Below are positions 27,434 through 36,447 of a DNA stretch of 64,000 bases, in pieces. Source of the stretch: Syntrophorhabdaceae bacterium (GTDB lineage: Bacteria; Desulfobacterota; Syntrophorhabdia; Syntrophorhabdales; Syntrophorhabdaceae); NCBI GenBank assembly GCA_028698615.1, contig JAQVWF010000001.1, forward strand, positions 62,001-126,000, given 5' to 3'. Every line of letters starts with the position of its first letter. Positions within the stretch are counted from its first letter, which is position 1. A model generated the notes under the pieces. The model did no database searches. It saw nothing but the letters and a program-made list of their open reading frames with translations, and was not told the DNA's origin. A program made the position numbers and the translations under genes.

Positions 27434-27912
27434 AGATCGAGGAAAGACTTGTCAAGGTCCTGGCGGCGCGTTCCATCTCCTGGTGCACCGCCGAATCCTG
27501 TACGGGGGGCCTCATCGCCGCCCGGATAACCGGTGTGCCGGGAGCATCGGGGTGTTTCGAGGGCGGATTCGTGACATACAGCAACAGGGCCAAGACCCTT
27601 CTTCTCGGGGTTCCCCCGGAGATCATCGAGAAGCATGGAGCTGTCAGCAGTGAGACCGCCCGCGCCATGGCGCAAGGCGCAAGAGAAAAGTTAAATGTCG
27701 GGATCGCCGTGGCCGTCACGGGTATAGCGGGGCCTGCCGGCGGCTCAGCGGCCAAACCGGTGGGGACCGTCTTCATCTCGCTGGCAGCGAAGGGGACGAC
27801 CTCTGTTCGCGAGTTCCATTTTGAGGGCACGAGACGTCAGATACGCCGGCGCTCCGCCGACGAGGCCTTCATTCTCGTTCTCGACCATCTCGAAGGGAGG
27901 GTAAGCGGATGA
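27415..27912 (+). CDS. pncC: Nicotinamide-nucleotide amidase (CinA C-terminal domain)
   Basis: Deamidates NMN to nicotinate mononucleotide in pyridine nucleotide recycling. The 165-residue protein is only the CinA C-terminal domain: TAESCTGGLIAARIT with the catalytic Ser, and VAVTGIAGPAGGSAAKPVGTV. No CinA N-terminal MoCF domain is attached. Starts at GTG 27415 or 27430; the first overlaps pgpA. Together with nadE at 34738 the window has two NAD-related steps. Confidence 0.88.
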   Translation: MDEAFVKIEERLVKVLAARSISWCTAESCTGGLIAARITGVPGASGCFEGGFVTYSNRAKTLLLGVPPEIIEKHGAVSSETARAMAQGAREKLNVGIAVAVTGIAGPAGGSAAKPVGTVFISLAAKGTTSVREFHFEGTRRQIRRRSADEAFILVLDHLEGRVSG

Positions 27913-28457
27913 GGTCCTTTCTCGCCTTCGAGATCCCAGCAGAGGTCAAGGGATATCTTTCCGAGGTGTCGAAAGCCATGGCAAGGACTGTTCCCGGGGT
28001 CAGGTGGGTGAGGCCCGAGGGACAGCATATCACCATCAGGTTCTTCGGTGAGATATCCGGGGCAAAGGCACAGGAGATAAAGGACGTGCTCGGGACCGCC
28101 GGATCCTACCCGGGCGTGGAGGCAACCCTGAAACACATCGATGCCTTTCCCGACAAACGCAGGCCCCGGGTCATTGTTGCAGTCCTTGACGAAGGAGTTG
28201 ACATCATTGGCTCGATATACCATGATATAGAGAACCGTCTCACAGCCCTGGGTTACGAAAGAGAAAAAAGGGGTTTTACCCCCCATATCACCTTCGGGAG
28301 AATGAAAATGCCCGCGCCTCTTCTGGGGAGAGACATGCCGCCCCTGGAATATCCGCGGTTCACGATTGAACGTATCGTTCTTTACAAGAGCATCCTCGGA
28401 AGGGAAGGCGCGACGTACGAGCCGCTCTTCGAAAAAAGACTGGGCGCCTCCGGCTGA
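27909..28457 (+). CDS. thpR: RNA 2',3'-cyclic phosphodiesterase (2'-5' RNA ligase family)
   Basis: A 182-residue 2H phosphoesterase with both catalytic HxTx motifs: HITIRFFGE and HITFGRMK. FLAFEIP at the N-terminus and SILGREGATYEPL near the end fit ThpR/LigT. It overlaps pncC by four bases and precedes recA; the pncC(cinA)-thpR-recA order is common in bacteria. Its cellular RNA substrate is not known in general. Confidence 0.9.
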   Translation: MRSFLAFEIPAEVKGYLSEVSKAMARTVPGVRWVRPEGQHITIRFFGEISGAKAQEIKDVLGTAGSYPGVEATLKHIDAFPDKRRPRVIVAVLDEGVDIIGSIYHDIENRLTALGYEREKRGFTPHITFGRMKMPAPLLGRDMPPLEYPRFTIERIVLYKSILGREGATYEPLFEKRLGASG

Positions 28458-28516
28458 CAGGCGAAAGGCGCCGGCGAGTTAACAGCCCCCACAAGGGAAT
28501 ACAATAAAGGAGAGAG

Positions 28517-29557
28517 ATGAACCCGAAAACGCAAAAGGGAGGCATCGACGTGAAAGAGGAGAACAACAAAGGCAAGGCCATTGATATGGCCGTATCCCAG
28601 ATAGAGAAGCTCTTCGGCAAAGGTGCTATCATGAAGCTGGGAGAGAAGGCCCTTGAGGCCGTTCCCGTCGTTTCCACGGGATCCATCGCTCTTGATCTTG
28701 CCCTGGGCATTGGCGGCCTGCCTCGCGGCAGGGTCATAGAGATATTCGGGCCCGAAGCGTCGGGCAAGACGACGCTGGCGCTGCAGGTGGTTGCCGAGAT
28801 CCAGAAAGCGGGGGGCGCCGCGGCATTTATCGATGCCGAGCATGCCCTTGACGTAAGCTACGCGAAAAGGATCGGTGTCAACACTGACGACCTTCTCATA
28901 TCCCAACCCGACACGGGCGAACAGGCCCTCGAGATCGGCGAAATACTTGTCCGAAGCGGAGGCATTGACGTAGTCGTCGTCGATTCTGTCGCCGCCCTGG
29001 TGCCCCGTGCCGAGATCGAAGGGGAGATGGGCGATTCCCACATGGGTCTTCAGGCCCGGCTCATGTCGCAGGCGCTGCGCAAGCTCACGGGCATCACCAG
29101 CAAATCCATGACCACCGTTATTTTTATAAACCAGATCCGTCAGAAGATAGGGATCATGTTCGGAAATCCCGAGACGACAACGGGCGGAAACGCCCTCAAG
29201 TTCTATTCATCAGTGCGCCTCGACATCCGCAGGATCGCAGCAATAAAGGACGGCCAGGAGGTCGTGGGCTCGAGGACACGGGTAAAGATCGTAAAAAACA
29301 AACTTGCACCACCTTTCAGAGAAGTCGAGTTTGACATCATATTCGGTGAAGGCATATCCCGCGAGGGCGATGTTATCGACCTCGCCGTAGACATGGATAT
29401 CGTGGAGAAGGCGGGAACCTGGTATTCCTACGGGGATTCCAGGATCGGCCAGGGCCGGGAGAACGCCAAGGAGTACATGAAGGCCCACCCCGAAACGATG
29501 AAGGAAATTGAAGAGAAGATTGCCATACAGGTGGGGCTCAAGAAGGGAGAGTCGTGA
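28517..29557 (+). CDS. recA: Recombinase RecA
   Basis: Strand-exchange ATPase and LexA co-protease. The 346-residue product has Walker A GPEASGKT (78-85), [42 protein letters not shown], and the L2-loop sequence [36 protein letters not shown] lies before the ATG at 28517. I saw no convincing LexA box in the 59 bases upstream. It overlaps alaS by four bases. Confidence 0.98.
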   Translation: MNPKTQKGGIDVKEENNKGKAIDMAVSQIEKLFGKGAIMKLGEKALEAVPVVSTGSIALDLALGIGGLPRGRVIEIFGPEASGKTTLALQVVAEIQKAGGAAAFIDAEHALDVSYAKRIGVNTDDLLISQPDTGEQALEIGEILVRSGGIDVVVVDSVAALVPRAEIEGEMGDSHMGLQARLMSQALRKLTGITSKSMTTVIFINQIRQKIGIMFGNPETTTGGNALKFYSSVRLDIRRIAAIKDGQEVVGSRTRVKIVKNKLAPPFREVEFDIIFGEGISREGDVIDLAVDMDIVEKAGTWYSYGDSRIGQGRENAKEYMKAHPETMKEIEEKIAIQVGLKKGES

Positions 29558-32187
29558 CATCACGAGAGATCAGAAGTAAATTCCTGGAGTATTTTGCACG
29601 CAACGGCCACACGATAGTCCCCAGTTCGGCGCTGCTGCCGGAAAAGGATCCCACGCTTCTTTTTGTGAATGCCGGCATGGTCCAGTTCAAGAACCTTTTT
29701 CTCGGCCTGGAAAAAAGGCCCTACATCAGGGCGACATCGTGCCAGAAATGCGTCAGGGCTGGCGGCAAGCACAACGACCTCGACAATATCGGCAAGACGC
29801 TGAGACATCACACCTTTTTCGAGATGCTGGGGAACTTTTCCTTTGGCGACTATTTCAAGAAGGAGGCCATCGTCTTCGCATGGGAGTTCCTGACAAAAGA
29901 ACTCGGCATCGACGAGTCGAAGATGTGGATAACGGTCTTTCGTGAAGATGACGAGGCCGACGCGATCTGGAGGAAGACCGGCGTCAGGCCCGAGCGGATA
30001 GTGAGGCTTGATGAGAAGGACAATTTCTGGTCCATGGGCGACGAAGGCCCCTGCGGCCCCTGTTCGGAAATTCTCTACGACCTGGGCGAGAATGTGGGGT
30101 GCCGGCAGCCGACATGTGCAGTCGGATGCGACTGCGACCGGTTCCTCGAGATCTGGAACCTCGTCTTCATGGAGTTCGACCGCAGTGCCGACGGGCAGAT
30201 GAAGAAACTGCCCAGGCCCTCCATCGACACCGGCATGGGGCTCGAGCGTATCACCTCCATCATACAGGGCAAGATCGGCAACTACGACACCGACCTTTTC
30301 GTCCCCATCATCAGGCGCATCGAAGAGATCGCCGGCTGCGCATACGGCGAGGACGAAAGGAAGGACGCAGCCATCCGTGTCATCGCGGACCACGCGCGGG
30401 GGGCCACCTTCATCATAAACGACGGTATCCTGCCTTCGAAGGACGGCAGGGGATACGTGCTGAGGAGAATTATCCGCCGGGCCCTGCGTTACGGAAGGAA
30501 ACTGGGGATACAGAAGGAGTTCCTCCACGACCTCTCGAAGAGCGTCGTGGACATCATGGAAGAGGCCTATCCCGACGTGAAGAACAACCATTCCTACATC
30601 GTGAGGGTCATACGGGGCGAGGAAGAACGTTTCATCGAAACCCTCGGGATGGGGATGAAGCTCTACGAAGAGTTCGCCGGTGACCTGAAGAAGAAGGGCA
30701 GCACCGTCATCCCCGGCGAGCTTGTCTACAAACTCTATGACACCTACGGCTTTCCCGTCGATATAACGACGGACATGGCGGAAGAGGACGGTCTTATCCT
30801 CGACAGGGAAGGCTTTGAAAAGGCTCTCTCCGAGCAGAAGGCGCGTTCGCGGACGGGTTCGAAGATAAAAGGGGAAGAGTGGAACGAAGGCCACCTTGCC
30901 ATACTCGGGCAAGGCCTTGCGAGCAGCTTCACCGGCTATGGCACCTTGAGGGACGAGGGCGTCATCGGGGCCGTTCTCGTCGGCAACGAGATGGTGGATG
31001 AGATATCCGAGGACGAAGAGGGCGAGCTCTTTCTCGATACCACGCCCTTCTACGCCGAAAGCGGCGGACAGATCGACGACTCGGGGATCATCACCGTTGC
31101 CGGCGGCGGCGCCACGGCGCGCATCACTGCCGTGACGAAGATAAAAGAAGACCTCTTTGCCCATCGGGTGGTTGTCGAGAAAGGCGTGTTCCACAAGGGA
31201 GACAGGGTTTCCCTCGCCGTCGACGAAGAGAAGCGCAAGGGCGTGTCGCGCAATCATACGGCGACGCACTTGCTTCAGTACGCGTTGAGGCGGGTCCTCG
31301 GCGACCACGTGAAGCAGTCGGGCTCCCTCGTGGAGGCTGGCAGGATGCGTTTCGACTTTACCCACTTCGAGGCCATGAAGGAAGACCAGATAAGGGCGGT
31401 GGAGGACATTGTCAACGAAAAGATCATGGAGTGCGTGCCCGTCGTCATAGACGTAAAGAGTCGGGAGGACGCCATTCGGGAAGGCGCGACGGCGCTCTTC
31501 GAGGAGAAATATGGAGAGACGGTGCGCGTCATCACCATCGGTGATTTTTCCCGGGAGCTCTGCGGAGGCACCCATGTCGCCAATACGGGTCAGATAGGCA
31601 GCCTCTACATTCTCGGCGAAGGCTCACTTGCATCGGGTGTCCGCAGGATCGAAGCGACAACGGGCAAAGGAGCTCTCGCCTACAAGAGCAGAATGGAAGG
31701 GACCCTTAAGGCGATCGCCAGAAGAACGAACACCGAGTTCGACCGCGTTCAGGAACGCGTCGAGGGACTGCTTGGCGAACTGAGCGTCAAAGAAAAGGAA
31801 CTCGAGCATTTCAAACAGGACATCGTTGCCCACAGGGTCGACGGTGCCATAGCGGAGGCGGTAGACTTCGAGGGCGTTAAGATCATTACCCTTTTCATGG
31901 AGAACGCAGCGGCTGAGGATCTCAGGAAGGCGACGGATGTTGTCCGGTCGAAGGTGAAGGACTGCATCGTCGTTGTCGGGACGGCAGGGGCCGAGGACAG
32001 AGGGCTCGTCGTTGCCTCCGTGAGCAAGGACCTGCAGAAGCGTTACAGTGCCGGGAAGATCGTCAAGAGCCTCACCGGGCATTATGGCGGCAAAGGGGGC
32101 GGCGGCGCCAACATAGCGCAAGGCGGCATACCGGGGGCATCAGTCCCGGAATCCCTCAAAAACGTTGTACAATTTATCGACAGTTAG
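29554..32187 (+). CDS. alaS: Alanyl-tRNA synthetase
   Basis: Full-length class II enzyme (877 residues): N-terminal aminoacylation domain ([34 protein letters not shown]), tRNA-recognition region, editing domain with the HxxxH zinc site ([12 protein letters not shown]) and CGGTH motif, and C-Ala domain with a coiled coil and glycine-rich [17 protein letters not shown] start overlapping recA. recA-alaS linkage is common in proteobacteria. Confidence 0.98.
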   Translation: MTSREIRSKFLEYFARNGHTIVPSSALLPEKDPTLLFVNAGMVQFKNLFLGLEKRPYIRATSCQKCVRAGGKHNDLDNIGKTLRHHTFFEMLGNFSFGDYFKKEAIVFAWEFLTKELGIDESKMWITVFREDDEADAIWRKTGVRPERIVRLDEKDNFWSMGDEGPCGPCSEILYDLGENVGCRQPTCAVGCDCDRFLEIWNLVFMEFDRSADGQMKKLPRPSIDTGMGLERITSIIQGKIGNYDTDLFVPIIRRIEEIAGCAYGEDERKDAAIRVIADHARGATFIINDGILPSKDGRGYVLRRIIRRALRYGRKLGIQKEFLHDLSKSVVDIMEEAYPDVKNNHSYIVRVIRGEEERFIETLGMGMKLYEEFAGDLKKKGSTVIPGELVYKLYDTYGFPVDITTDMAEEDGLILDREGFEKALSEQKARSRTGSKIKGEEWNEGHLAILGQGLASSFTGYGTLRDEGVIGAVLVGNEMVDEISEDEEGELFLDTTPFYAESGGQIDDSGIITVAGGGATARITAVTKIKEDLFAHRVVVEKGVFHKGDRVSLAVDEEKRKGVSRNHTATHLLQYALRRVLGDHVKQSGSLVEAGRMRFDFTHFEAMKEDQIRAVEDIVNEKIMECVPVVIDVKSREDAIREGATALFEEKYGETVRVITIGDFSRELCGGTHVANTGQIGSLYILGEGSLASGVRRIEATTGKGALAYKSRMEGTLKAIARRTNTEFDRVQERVEGLLGELSVKEKELEHFKQDIVAHRVDGAIAEAVDFEGVKIITLFMENAAAEDLRKATDVVRSKVKDCIVVVGTAGAEDRGLVVASVSKDLQKRYSAGKIVKSLTGHYGGKGGGGANIAQGGIPGASVPESLKNVVQFIDS

Positions 32188-32212
32188 TATGATGTAAAAA
32201 AGGCGGGGGGAG

Positions 32213-32884
32213 ATGAAGCGTTACGCCGACAACCTCAGAAGCGTCAACCTCTTTGCAGATCTCAAAGACAAGGAATTGGAGACGATATCCAGGATCCTCT
32301 ATACCCATTCCTACCGTCGCGGCCAGCTCATCTTCCAGGAGGGAGAGAGAGGCGACTCCCTCTTTGTCGTCCTGAAGGGGCGGGTGAAGGTCTGCCTCTA
32401 TGATGAGGAGGGACGGGAATACGTTCTCGATGTCATCGGAAAGGACGGTTTTTTCGGCGAACTTGCCCTCATCGACGAGCTGCCCCGTTCGGCGAACACC
32501 ATTGCCATGGAGGCATCGGAGCTGCTCACCGTGCGCAGGCAGGATTTCATGAAGCTCCTCCTGGAAAATCCGTCCATATCGATCAATATACTGAGGGTCC
32601 TCGCCGCCCGGCTGCGCGTTGCCGACGAAAGGATCAAGTGGCTCGCTTTCCTGAACGTGGAGGGCCGTATCCTCAAGTACCTCCTGGAGGTCGGCGCGCG
32701 CCTCGGCATCAAGATGAAGGACATCATCATCATAGAAAAGGGTCCTTCCCAGATAGAGATAGCCAATTCCTGCGGCTGCTCCCGGGAAACGGTCTCCCGC
32801 ATGGTGGCATCGCTGGTCAAGAAAGGCGTCATAAGCGTCTGGAGAAGGCAGTATACGCTATACCCGGGAACGAGAACCTTCTAG
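32213..32884 (+). CDS. Crp/Fnr-family transcriptional regulator
   Basis: A 223-residue regulator with a cyclic-nucleotide-binding fold (about 10-130: GDSLFVVLKGRVKVCLYDEEGRE, GKDGFFGELALIDELPRSA) and a C-terminal winged helix (SQIEIANSCGCSRETVSRMVASLVKKG). It lacks the N-terminal Cys cluster of FNR; the GELALIDELPRSA segment resembles the cAMP phosphate-binding cassette (GE-x-x-x-x-x-x-x-R), so cAMP or another nucleotide is possible. Target genes are unknown. A GGGGGGAG ribosome site precedes the ATG. The stop abuts the tandem repeat. Confidence 0.9.
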   Translation: MKRYADNLRSVNLFADLKDKELETISRILYTHSYRRGQLIFQEGERGDSLFVVLKGRVKVCLYDEEGREYVLDVIGKDGFFGELALIDELPRSANTIAMEASELLTVRRQDFMKLLLENPSISINILRVLAARLRVADERIKWLAFLNVEGRILKYLLEVGARLGIKMKDIIIIEKGPSQIEIANSCGCSRETVSRMVASLVKKGVISVWRRQYTLYPGTRTF

Positions 32885-33297
32885 GTCCTGCTTCATATCG
32901 AGGCGCTCCCTTCGTTGCCTTCGTCGAGACTGTCCTCGACGTACAGTCGTACGCCTGCGGGAGTCTCTCCTCGTCGCCTCGGTATCATCCTCGATCTGAA
33001 GCAGGACAGACACGATCTTCCATAATCCATCGCGCTCCCTTCGTTGCCTTCGTCGAGACTGTCCTCGACGTACAGTCGTACGCCTGCGGGAGTCTCTCCT
33101 CGTCGCCTCGGTATCATCCTCGATCTGAAGCAGGACAGACACGATCTTCCATAATCCATCGCGCTCCCTTCGTTGCCTTCGTCGAGACTGTCCTCGACGT
33201 ACAGTCGTACGCCTGCGGGAGTCTCTCCTCGTCGCCTCGGTATCATCCTCGATCTGAAGCAGGACAGACGCGATCTTCCATAATCCATGGCGCTCCC
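32885..33297. repeat. Tandem array of three near-identical 129-bp repeats
   Basis: Copies begin at 32903, 33032 and 33161 with an exact 129-base period, and a fourth copy is cut off after GCGCTCCCT at 33290. I see one substitution (33269-33271 region, GACAGACGCG versus GACAGACACG). Each copy contains small dyads (GTCGAG..CTCGAC and CGTAC..GTACG). The left flank 32885-32903 is the reverse complement (18/19) of the repeat segment at 32989-33007. The period is divisible by three, which keeps long spurious frames open on both strands. The 477 bases from 32885 to 33361 hold no gene I can support. Confidence 0.9.
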
Positions 33298-33306
33298 TGT
33301 CTTTTG

Positions 33307-33343
33307 TTGACAACCGCCCTCTTCTCCTCTAAGATAACATCTT
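33307..33343 (+). promoter_or_regulatory. Sigma70-type promoter with a dyad over the -10, upstream of the GAF-ANTAR gene
   Basis: TTGACA (33307-33312), 17-base spacer, TAAGAT (33330-33335). The -10 is part of a perfect dyad, AAGAT-AAC-ATCTT (33331-33343), that would suit a repressor site covering the start point. The promoter lies just past the tandem repeats and 27 bases before the ATG. Confidence 0.6.
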
Positions 33344-33361
33344 AAAAAGGGTTGATCATTC

Positions 33362-34591
33362 ATGGTTTCCATTGTTAATCAGAAACTTGAGGCGAAGGAA
33401 CAGGAGCTCAAGATCCTTCACGAGGTGGCGAAGGATATCAGCGACAACCTTGACCTTTCGGAGCTTCTGCACCGCATCGTCGATACGGTGAAGGATTTTG
33501 TCAAGGCGGATTCCTGCCTCGTTTACCTCTACGATGAAGACCACGGCGAGTTGGTCCTTTCCGCTTCGAGCGATGCGAAGAGGAAATCGCTGGGATCGAT
33601 AAGCTTGAAGCTCGGCGAGGGCCTCACCGGCTGGGCCGCAAAGGAGAAACAGCCTGTCGCCCTGACGAAGGAGGCCTATCGCGACAAGCGGTTCAAGGCC
33701 TTCACCTCCCTGAAGGAAGACAAGTACGAGGCCTTTCTTTCCATACCCATCCTGTCGAAGAACAGGATCATAGGCGTCATGAACCTTCAGAACAAAAAGG
33801 AGTACGTCTATCCCGAGACACAGATAAAGCTTCTCTTCACCATCAGCAGGTACCTGGGCAGCGCAATACAGAATGCGATTACCTATGATGAGGTGGTGAA
33901 GAAGGCAAAACAGCTCGACCTTCTCTCCGAGGTGTCGCGGACGATCGTTTCCGACCACTACATCAAGGAGATCCTCCATCTTATCGTGACGATGACGGCA
34001 AAGGTCATGGATTCCAAGATCTGCTCCGTCATGCTTCTCGACGAGAAAAAAGAAGAGCTTGTCATCGCCGCCACGCAGAGCCTGAGCAACGATTACGTGA
34101 ACAAGCCGAACCTGAAGGTCGGGCAATCCGTAAGCGGCAAGGTGGTCCTCGAGAAAAAACCCTTCAAGGTCCTCGACGTGACGAGGGAGCCGGGCTACAT
34201 GTTCCCTGATGTAGCGAGGAACGAAGGGTTCGTGTCCCTCCTGTCCGTCCCGATGATGATAAAGGACGAGGTGGTGGGCGTAATCAACAGCTATACGAAG
34301 AACGAGCACACCTTTACGAAGGAAGAGATAGACATTCTGCAGGCAGTTGCAAACCAGGCGGCCGTGGCCATCGAGAACACCAACCTGAGCCATGAGATAC
34401 TCGCCGCAAAGGAGGCGCTCGAGTCGCGCAAGCTCGTAGAGCGCGCCAAGGGGATATTGATGAAGGAAGTGGGCCTCAACGAGGACGAGGCCTACCGCAA
34501 GATACACAAGAAGAGTATGGATACAAGAAAGACGATGAAGGAAGTGGCGGAGGCCGTCATACTCGCCTTCGACATCCAGAAAAGAACTTGA
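33362..34591 (+). CDS. GAF-GAF-ANTAR protein (putative signal-dependent RNA-binding antiterminator)
   Basis: A 409-residue protein: short coiled N-terminus (EAKEQELKILHEVAKDISDNLDL), GAF domain 1 (about 25-175), GAF domain 2 (about 195-345), and a C-terminal ANTAR domain (about 355-405: RKLVERAKGILMKEVGLNEDEAYRKIHKKSMDTRKTMKEVAEAVI). ANTAR domains bind paired hexaloop hairpins in nascent RNA and prevent intrinsic termination. There is no receiver domain, so the signal is probably sensed by the GAF domains. The very next transcribed region, the nadE leader, carries a matching RNA motif, making this the likely cis-encoded regulator. Confidence 0.88.
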   Translation: MVSIVNQKLEAKEQELKILHEVAKDISDNLDLSELLHRIVDTVKDFVKADSCLVYLYDEDHGELVLSASSDAKRKSLGSISLKLGEGLTGWAAKEKQPVALTKEAYRDKRFKAFTSLKEDKYEAFLSIPILSKNRIIGVMNLQNKKEYVYPETQIKLLFTISRYLGSAIQNAITYDEVVKKAKQLDLLSEVSRTIVSDHYIKEILHLIVTMTAKVMDSKICSVMLLDEKKEELVIAATQSLSNDYVNKPNLKVGQSVSGKVVLEKKPFKVLDVTREPGYMFPDVARNEGFVSLLSVPMMIKDEVVGVINSYTKNEHTFTKEEIDILQAVANQAAVAIENTNLSHEILAAKEALESRKLVERAKGILMKEVGLNEDEAYRKIHKKSMDTRKTMKEVAEAVILAFDIQKRT

Positions 34592-34616
34592 CAACGGTGT
34601 GCTCAAACACTATCAT
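34588..34616 (+). promoter_or_regulatory. Sigma70-type promoter of the nadE leader
   Basis: TTGACA (34588-34593), 17-base spacer, TATCAT (34611-34616). The -35 overlaps the stop codon of the ANTAR gene (34589-34591). Initiation near 34623 gives a leader of about 115 bases before nadE. Confidence 0.7.
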
Positions 34617-34638
34617 ATTGGCAGATTATTTGGGTTTC

Positions 34639-34681
34639 TAGCAGAGTTGCTAAAAATGAACTTGCACGGACAAGGGCGTCC
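34639..34681 (+). promoter_or_regulatory. Putative ANTAR-responsive two-hexaloop antiterminator upstream of nadE
   Basis: Hairpin P1: TAGC-AGAGTT-GCTA (34639-34652). Hairpin P2: GGAC-AAGGGC-GTCC (34668-34681). Both have 4-bp stems and six-base loops with A at position 1 and G at position 4, the signature of ANTAR targets. The linker is 15 bases. The 3' arm of P2 (34678-34681) lies inside the 5' arm of the terminator, so forming P2 excludes the terminator. An ANTAR protein is encoded immediately upstream. The fold is by eye; protein binding is inferred. Confidence 0.72.
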
Positions 34682-34714
34682 AGAGCGCTGAAAAATGCTT
34701 TGGACGCCTTTTTT
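34675..34714 (+). terminator. Intrinsic terminator in the nadE leader
   Basis: GGCGTCCAGAGC (34675-34686) pairs with GCTTTGGACGCC (34697-34708) as a 12-bp stem with one G-T wobble and a 10-base loop, followed by TTTTTT (34709-34714). It lies after the promoter and before nadE, so it should attenuate nadE unless the upstream P2 hairpin forms. Confidence 0.88.
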
Positions 34715-34737
34715 ATGTGACAGGGGGCGATGGACAT

Positions 34738-36447
34738 ATGAAAAAAATGTTACGTATCGGCATGGCACAGATAAACTCAATAGTCGGCGACCTTGCGGGG
34801 AACGGCGAGAAGGTCCTCACCTGGGTTGAGCGGGCCAGGGCGCAGGATGTGGACATTCTTGCGCTGCCGGAACTTGTCATAACGGGTTACCCGCCTGAAG
34901 ACCTGCTCCTTAAGAGGGGCTTTATCGATACGAACATCAAAGTCGTCAACGAAGTGGCGTCCCGGATAGACTCTCCGGCCACAATTGTCGGTTTTGTGGA
35001 TCGATCCGCATCGGGGATCTATAACGCCGCCGCCGTCATCTACAAAGGAAAGATACGGGGTATCTTCCGCAAGGAACTCCTTCCGAACTACGGCGTTTTT
35101 GATGAGAGAAGGTACTTTCTCCCCGGCACCAGACCCCGGGTGTTCCGTTACGGCGATGTTCTCTTCGGCGTCGGGATATGTGAAGACATGTGGTTCAAGG
35201 AAGGCCCGGTGGCCGCCATGGCCCGCTCGGGCGCGGGACTTATCTTCAACATCAATGCATCCCCCTACCACATGGGCAAGATATACGTCCGGGAAGACGC
35301 TGTCAGAAGCAGGGTCCGGGAAAACCGGGTGTGGGTGGCCTACGTCAACCTTGTCGGGGGTCAGGACGAGCTGGTGTTCGACGGACAGAGTTTTATAATG
35401 GATAGGTCGGGCAATGTCGTAGCCGCCGCCGGGGCATTCCGGGAGGACCTCCTTGTTATCGATATTCCCGAAGAGGAACTGGCAAAGAAGGGTTCGGCGA
35501 CAGGGACGGGGGGGCGCGTCACCACTGTCGCCGCGCGGCCCCACGGGGCGCGCCCGGAGGTCAAAAGATCACTCGCGGTACATCCCGTCAAGCGCCTTGA
35601 TGCCACCGAGGAGGTTTACGAGGCATTGAAGCTTGGCCTTCATGACTACGTAAAGAAGAATGGGTTCAAGGGAACAGTGATAGGACTTTCCGGAGGGATC
35701 GACTCGGCACTGGTGGCTGCCCTTGCAGCGGATGCGCTGGGCAGGGACAATATCGTATGCGTCTTCATGCCGTCGAAGTTCACATCCAGGGAATCCTCGG
35801 AAGATGCCTTTGAGCTTGCGAAGAAGCTCGGCACGAGGATCATCGAGGTGCCCATAGACGCAATACTCGATGCCTATAAGGCCGGCCTTGGAAGGTTGTT
35901 CGAGGGCCTTAAGGAGGACGTTACCGAGGAGAACCTCCAGGCCCGCATTCGCGGCAATATCCTTATGGCGCTTTCGAACAAGTTTGGGTGGCTGGTGCTC
36001 ACCACGGGCAACAAATCCGAAATGAGCGTGGGTTACGCGACTCTGTACGGCGACATGGCGGGCGGCTTCGCCGTTATCAAGGATGTTCCGAAAACGCTCG
36101 TTTACCAGCTTTGCAGATGGCGCAATACCCTTGGCGAAGCTATTCCCGAGAGGATAATCTCGAAGGAGCCAACCGCCGAATTGAAGGCGAATCAGAAGGA
36201 CAGCGATAGCCTTCCCCCTTACGACCATCTCGATCAGGTGTTGAAAAGCTATGTCGAGGAGGACAAAGAACCTTCGACGGTCGATCACCCAAACGTGTCC
36301 GCGGGAGAGATCGCCCGCGTGCTGAGAATGGTGGACTTGAGCGAGTACAAACGCCGCCAGTCTCCCCCGGGGATCAAGATAACACCCAAGGCATTGGGCA
36401 AGGACAGGAGGATGCCCATCACGAACAAATACAAGGGCTCGCAATGA
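34738..36447 (+). CDS. nadE: Glutamine-dependent NAD+ synthetase
   Basis: Final step of NAD synthesis: deamido-NAD + ATP + glutamine-derived ammonia to NAD. The 569-residue protein has an N-terminal nitrilase-type glutaminase (about 1-270) with Glu in LPELVITGYPPEDLL, Lys in FRKELLPNYGVFDERRYF and Cys in GVGICEDMWF, then the ATP-pyrophosphatase synthetase domain (IGLSGGIDSALVAALAADALG, LVLTTGNKSEMSVGY). The ATG at 34738 has GGGGG about ten bases upstream; a GTG at 34717 directly follows the terminator T run and is less likely. Probably controlled by the antitermination leader. Confidence 0.96.
   Translation: MKKMLRIGMAQINSIVGDLAGNGEKVLTWVERARAQDVDILALPELVITGYPPEDLLLKRGFIDTNIKVVNEVASRIDSPATIVGFVDRSASGIYNAAAVIYKGKIRGIFRKELLPNYGVFDERRYFLPGTRPRVFRYGDVLFGVGICEDMWFKEGPVAAMARSGAGLIFNINASPYHMGKIYVREDAVRSRVRENRVWVAYVNLVGGQDELVFDGQSFIMDRSGNVVAAAGAFREDLLVIDIPEEELAKKGSATGTGGRVTTVAARPHGARPEVKRSLAVHPVKRLDATEEVYEALKLGLHDYVKKNGFKGTVIGLSGGIDSALVAALAADALGRDNIVCVFMPSKFTSRESSEDAFELAKKLGTRIIEVPIDAILDAYKAGLGRLFEGLKEDVTEENLQARIRGNILMALSNKFGWLVLTTGNKSEMSVGYATLYGDMAGGFAVIKDVPKTLVYQLCRWRNTLGEAIPERIISKEPTAELKANQKDSDSLPPYDHLDQVLKSYVEEDKEPSTVDHPNVSAGEIARVLRMVDLSEYKRRQSPPGIKITPKALGKDRRMPITNKYKGSQ

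Noticed and set aside
28458-28516. LexA box before recA
   Set aside because: I see only a GGCGCC..GGCGCC dyad and no recognised LexA consensus; related consensus sites in this phylum vary, so absence is not proof.
29560-31575. A 671-codon open frame antisense to alaS
   Set aside because: Long antisense frames are expected in GC-rich genes; alaS is fully intact on the plus strand and the antisense product shows no family signature.
32903-33289. Tandem array as a CRISPR
   Set aside because: Units are contiguous with no unique spacers, and no cas genes are nearby.
32638-33372. Long open frames through the 129-bp repeats on both strands
   Set aside because: They exist because the period is divisible by three; translations are repetitive, Arg/Ser-rich and lack any ribosome site or recognisable domain.
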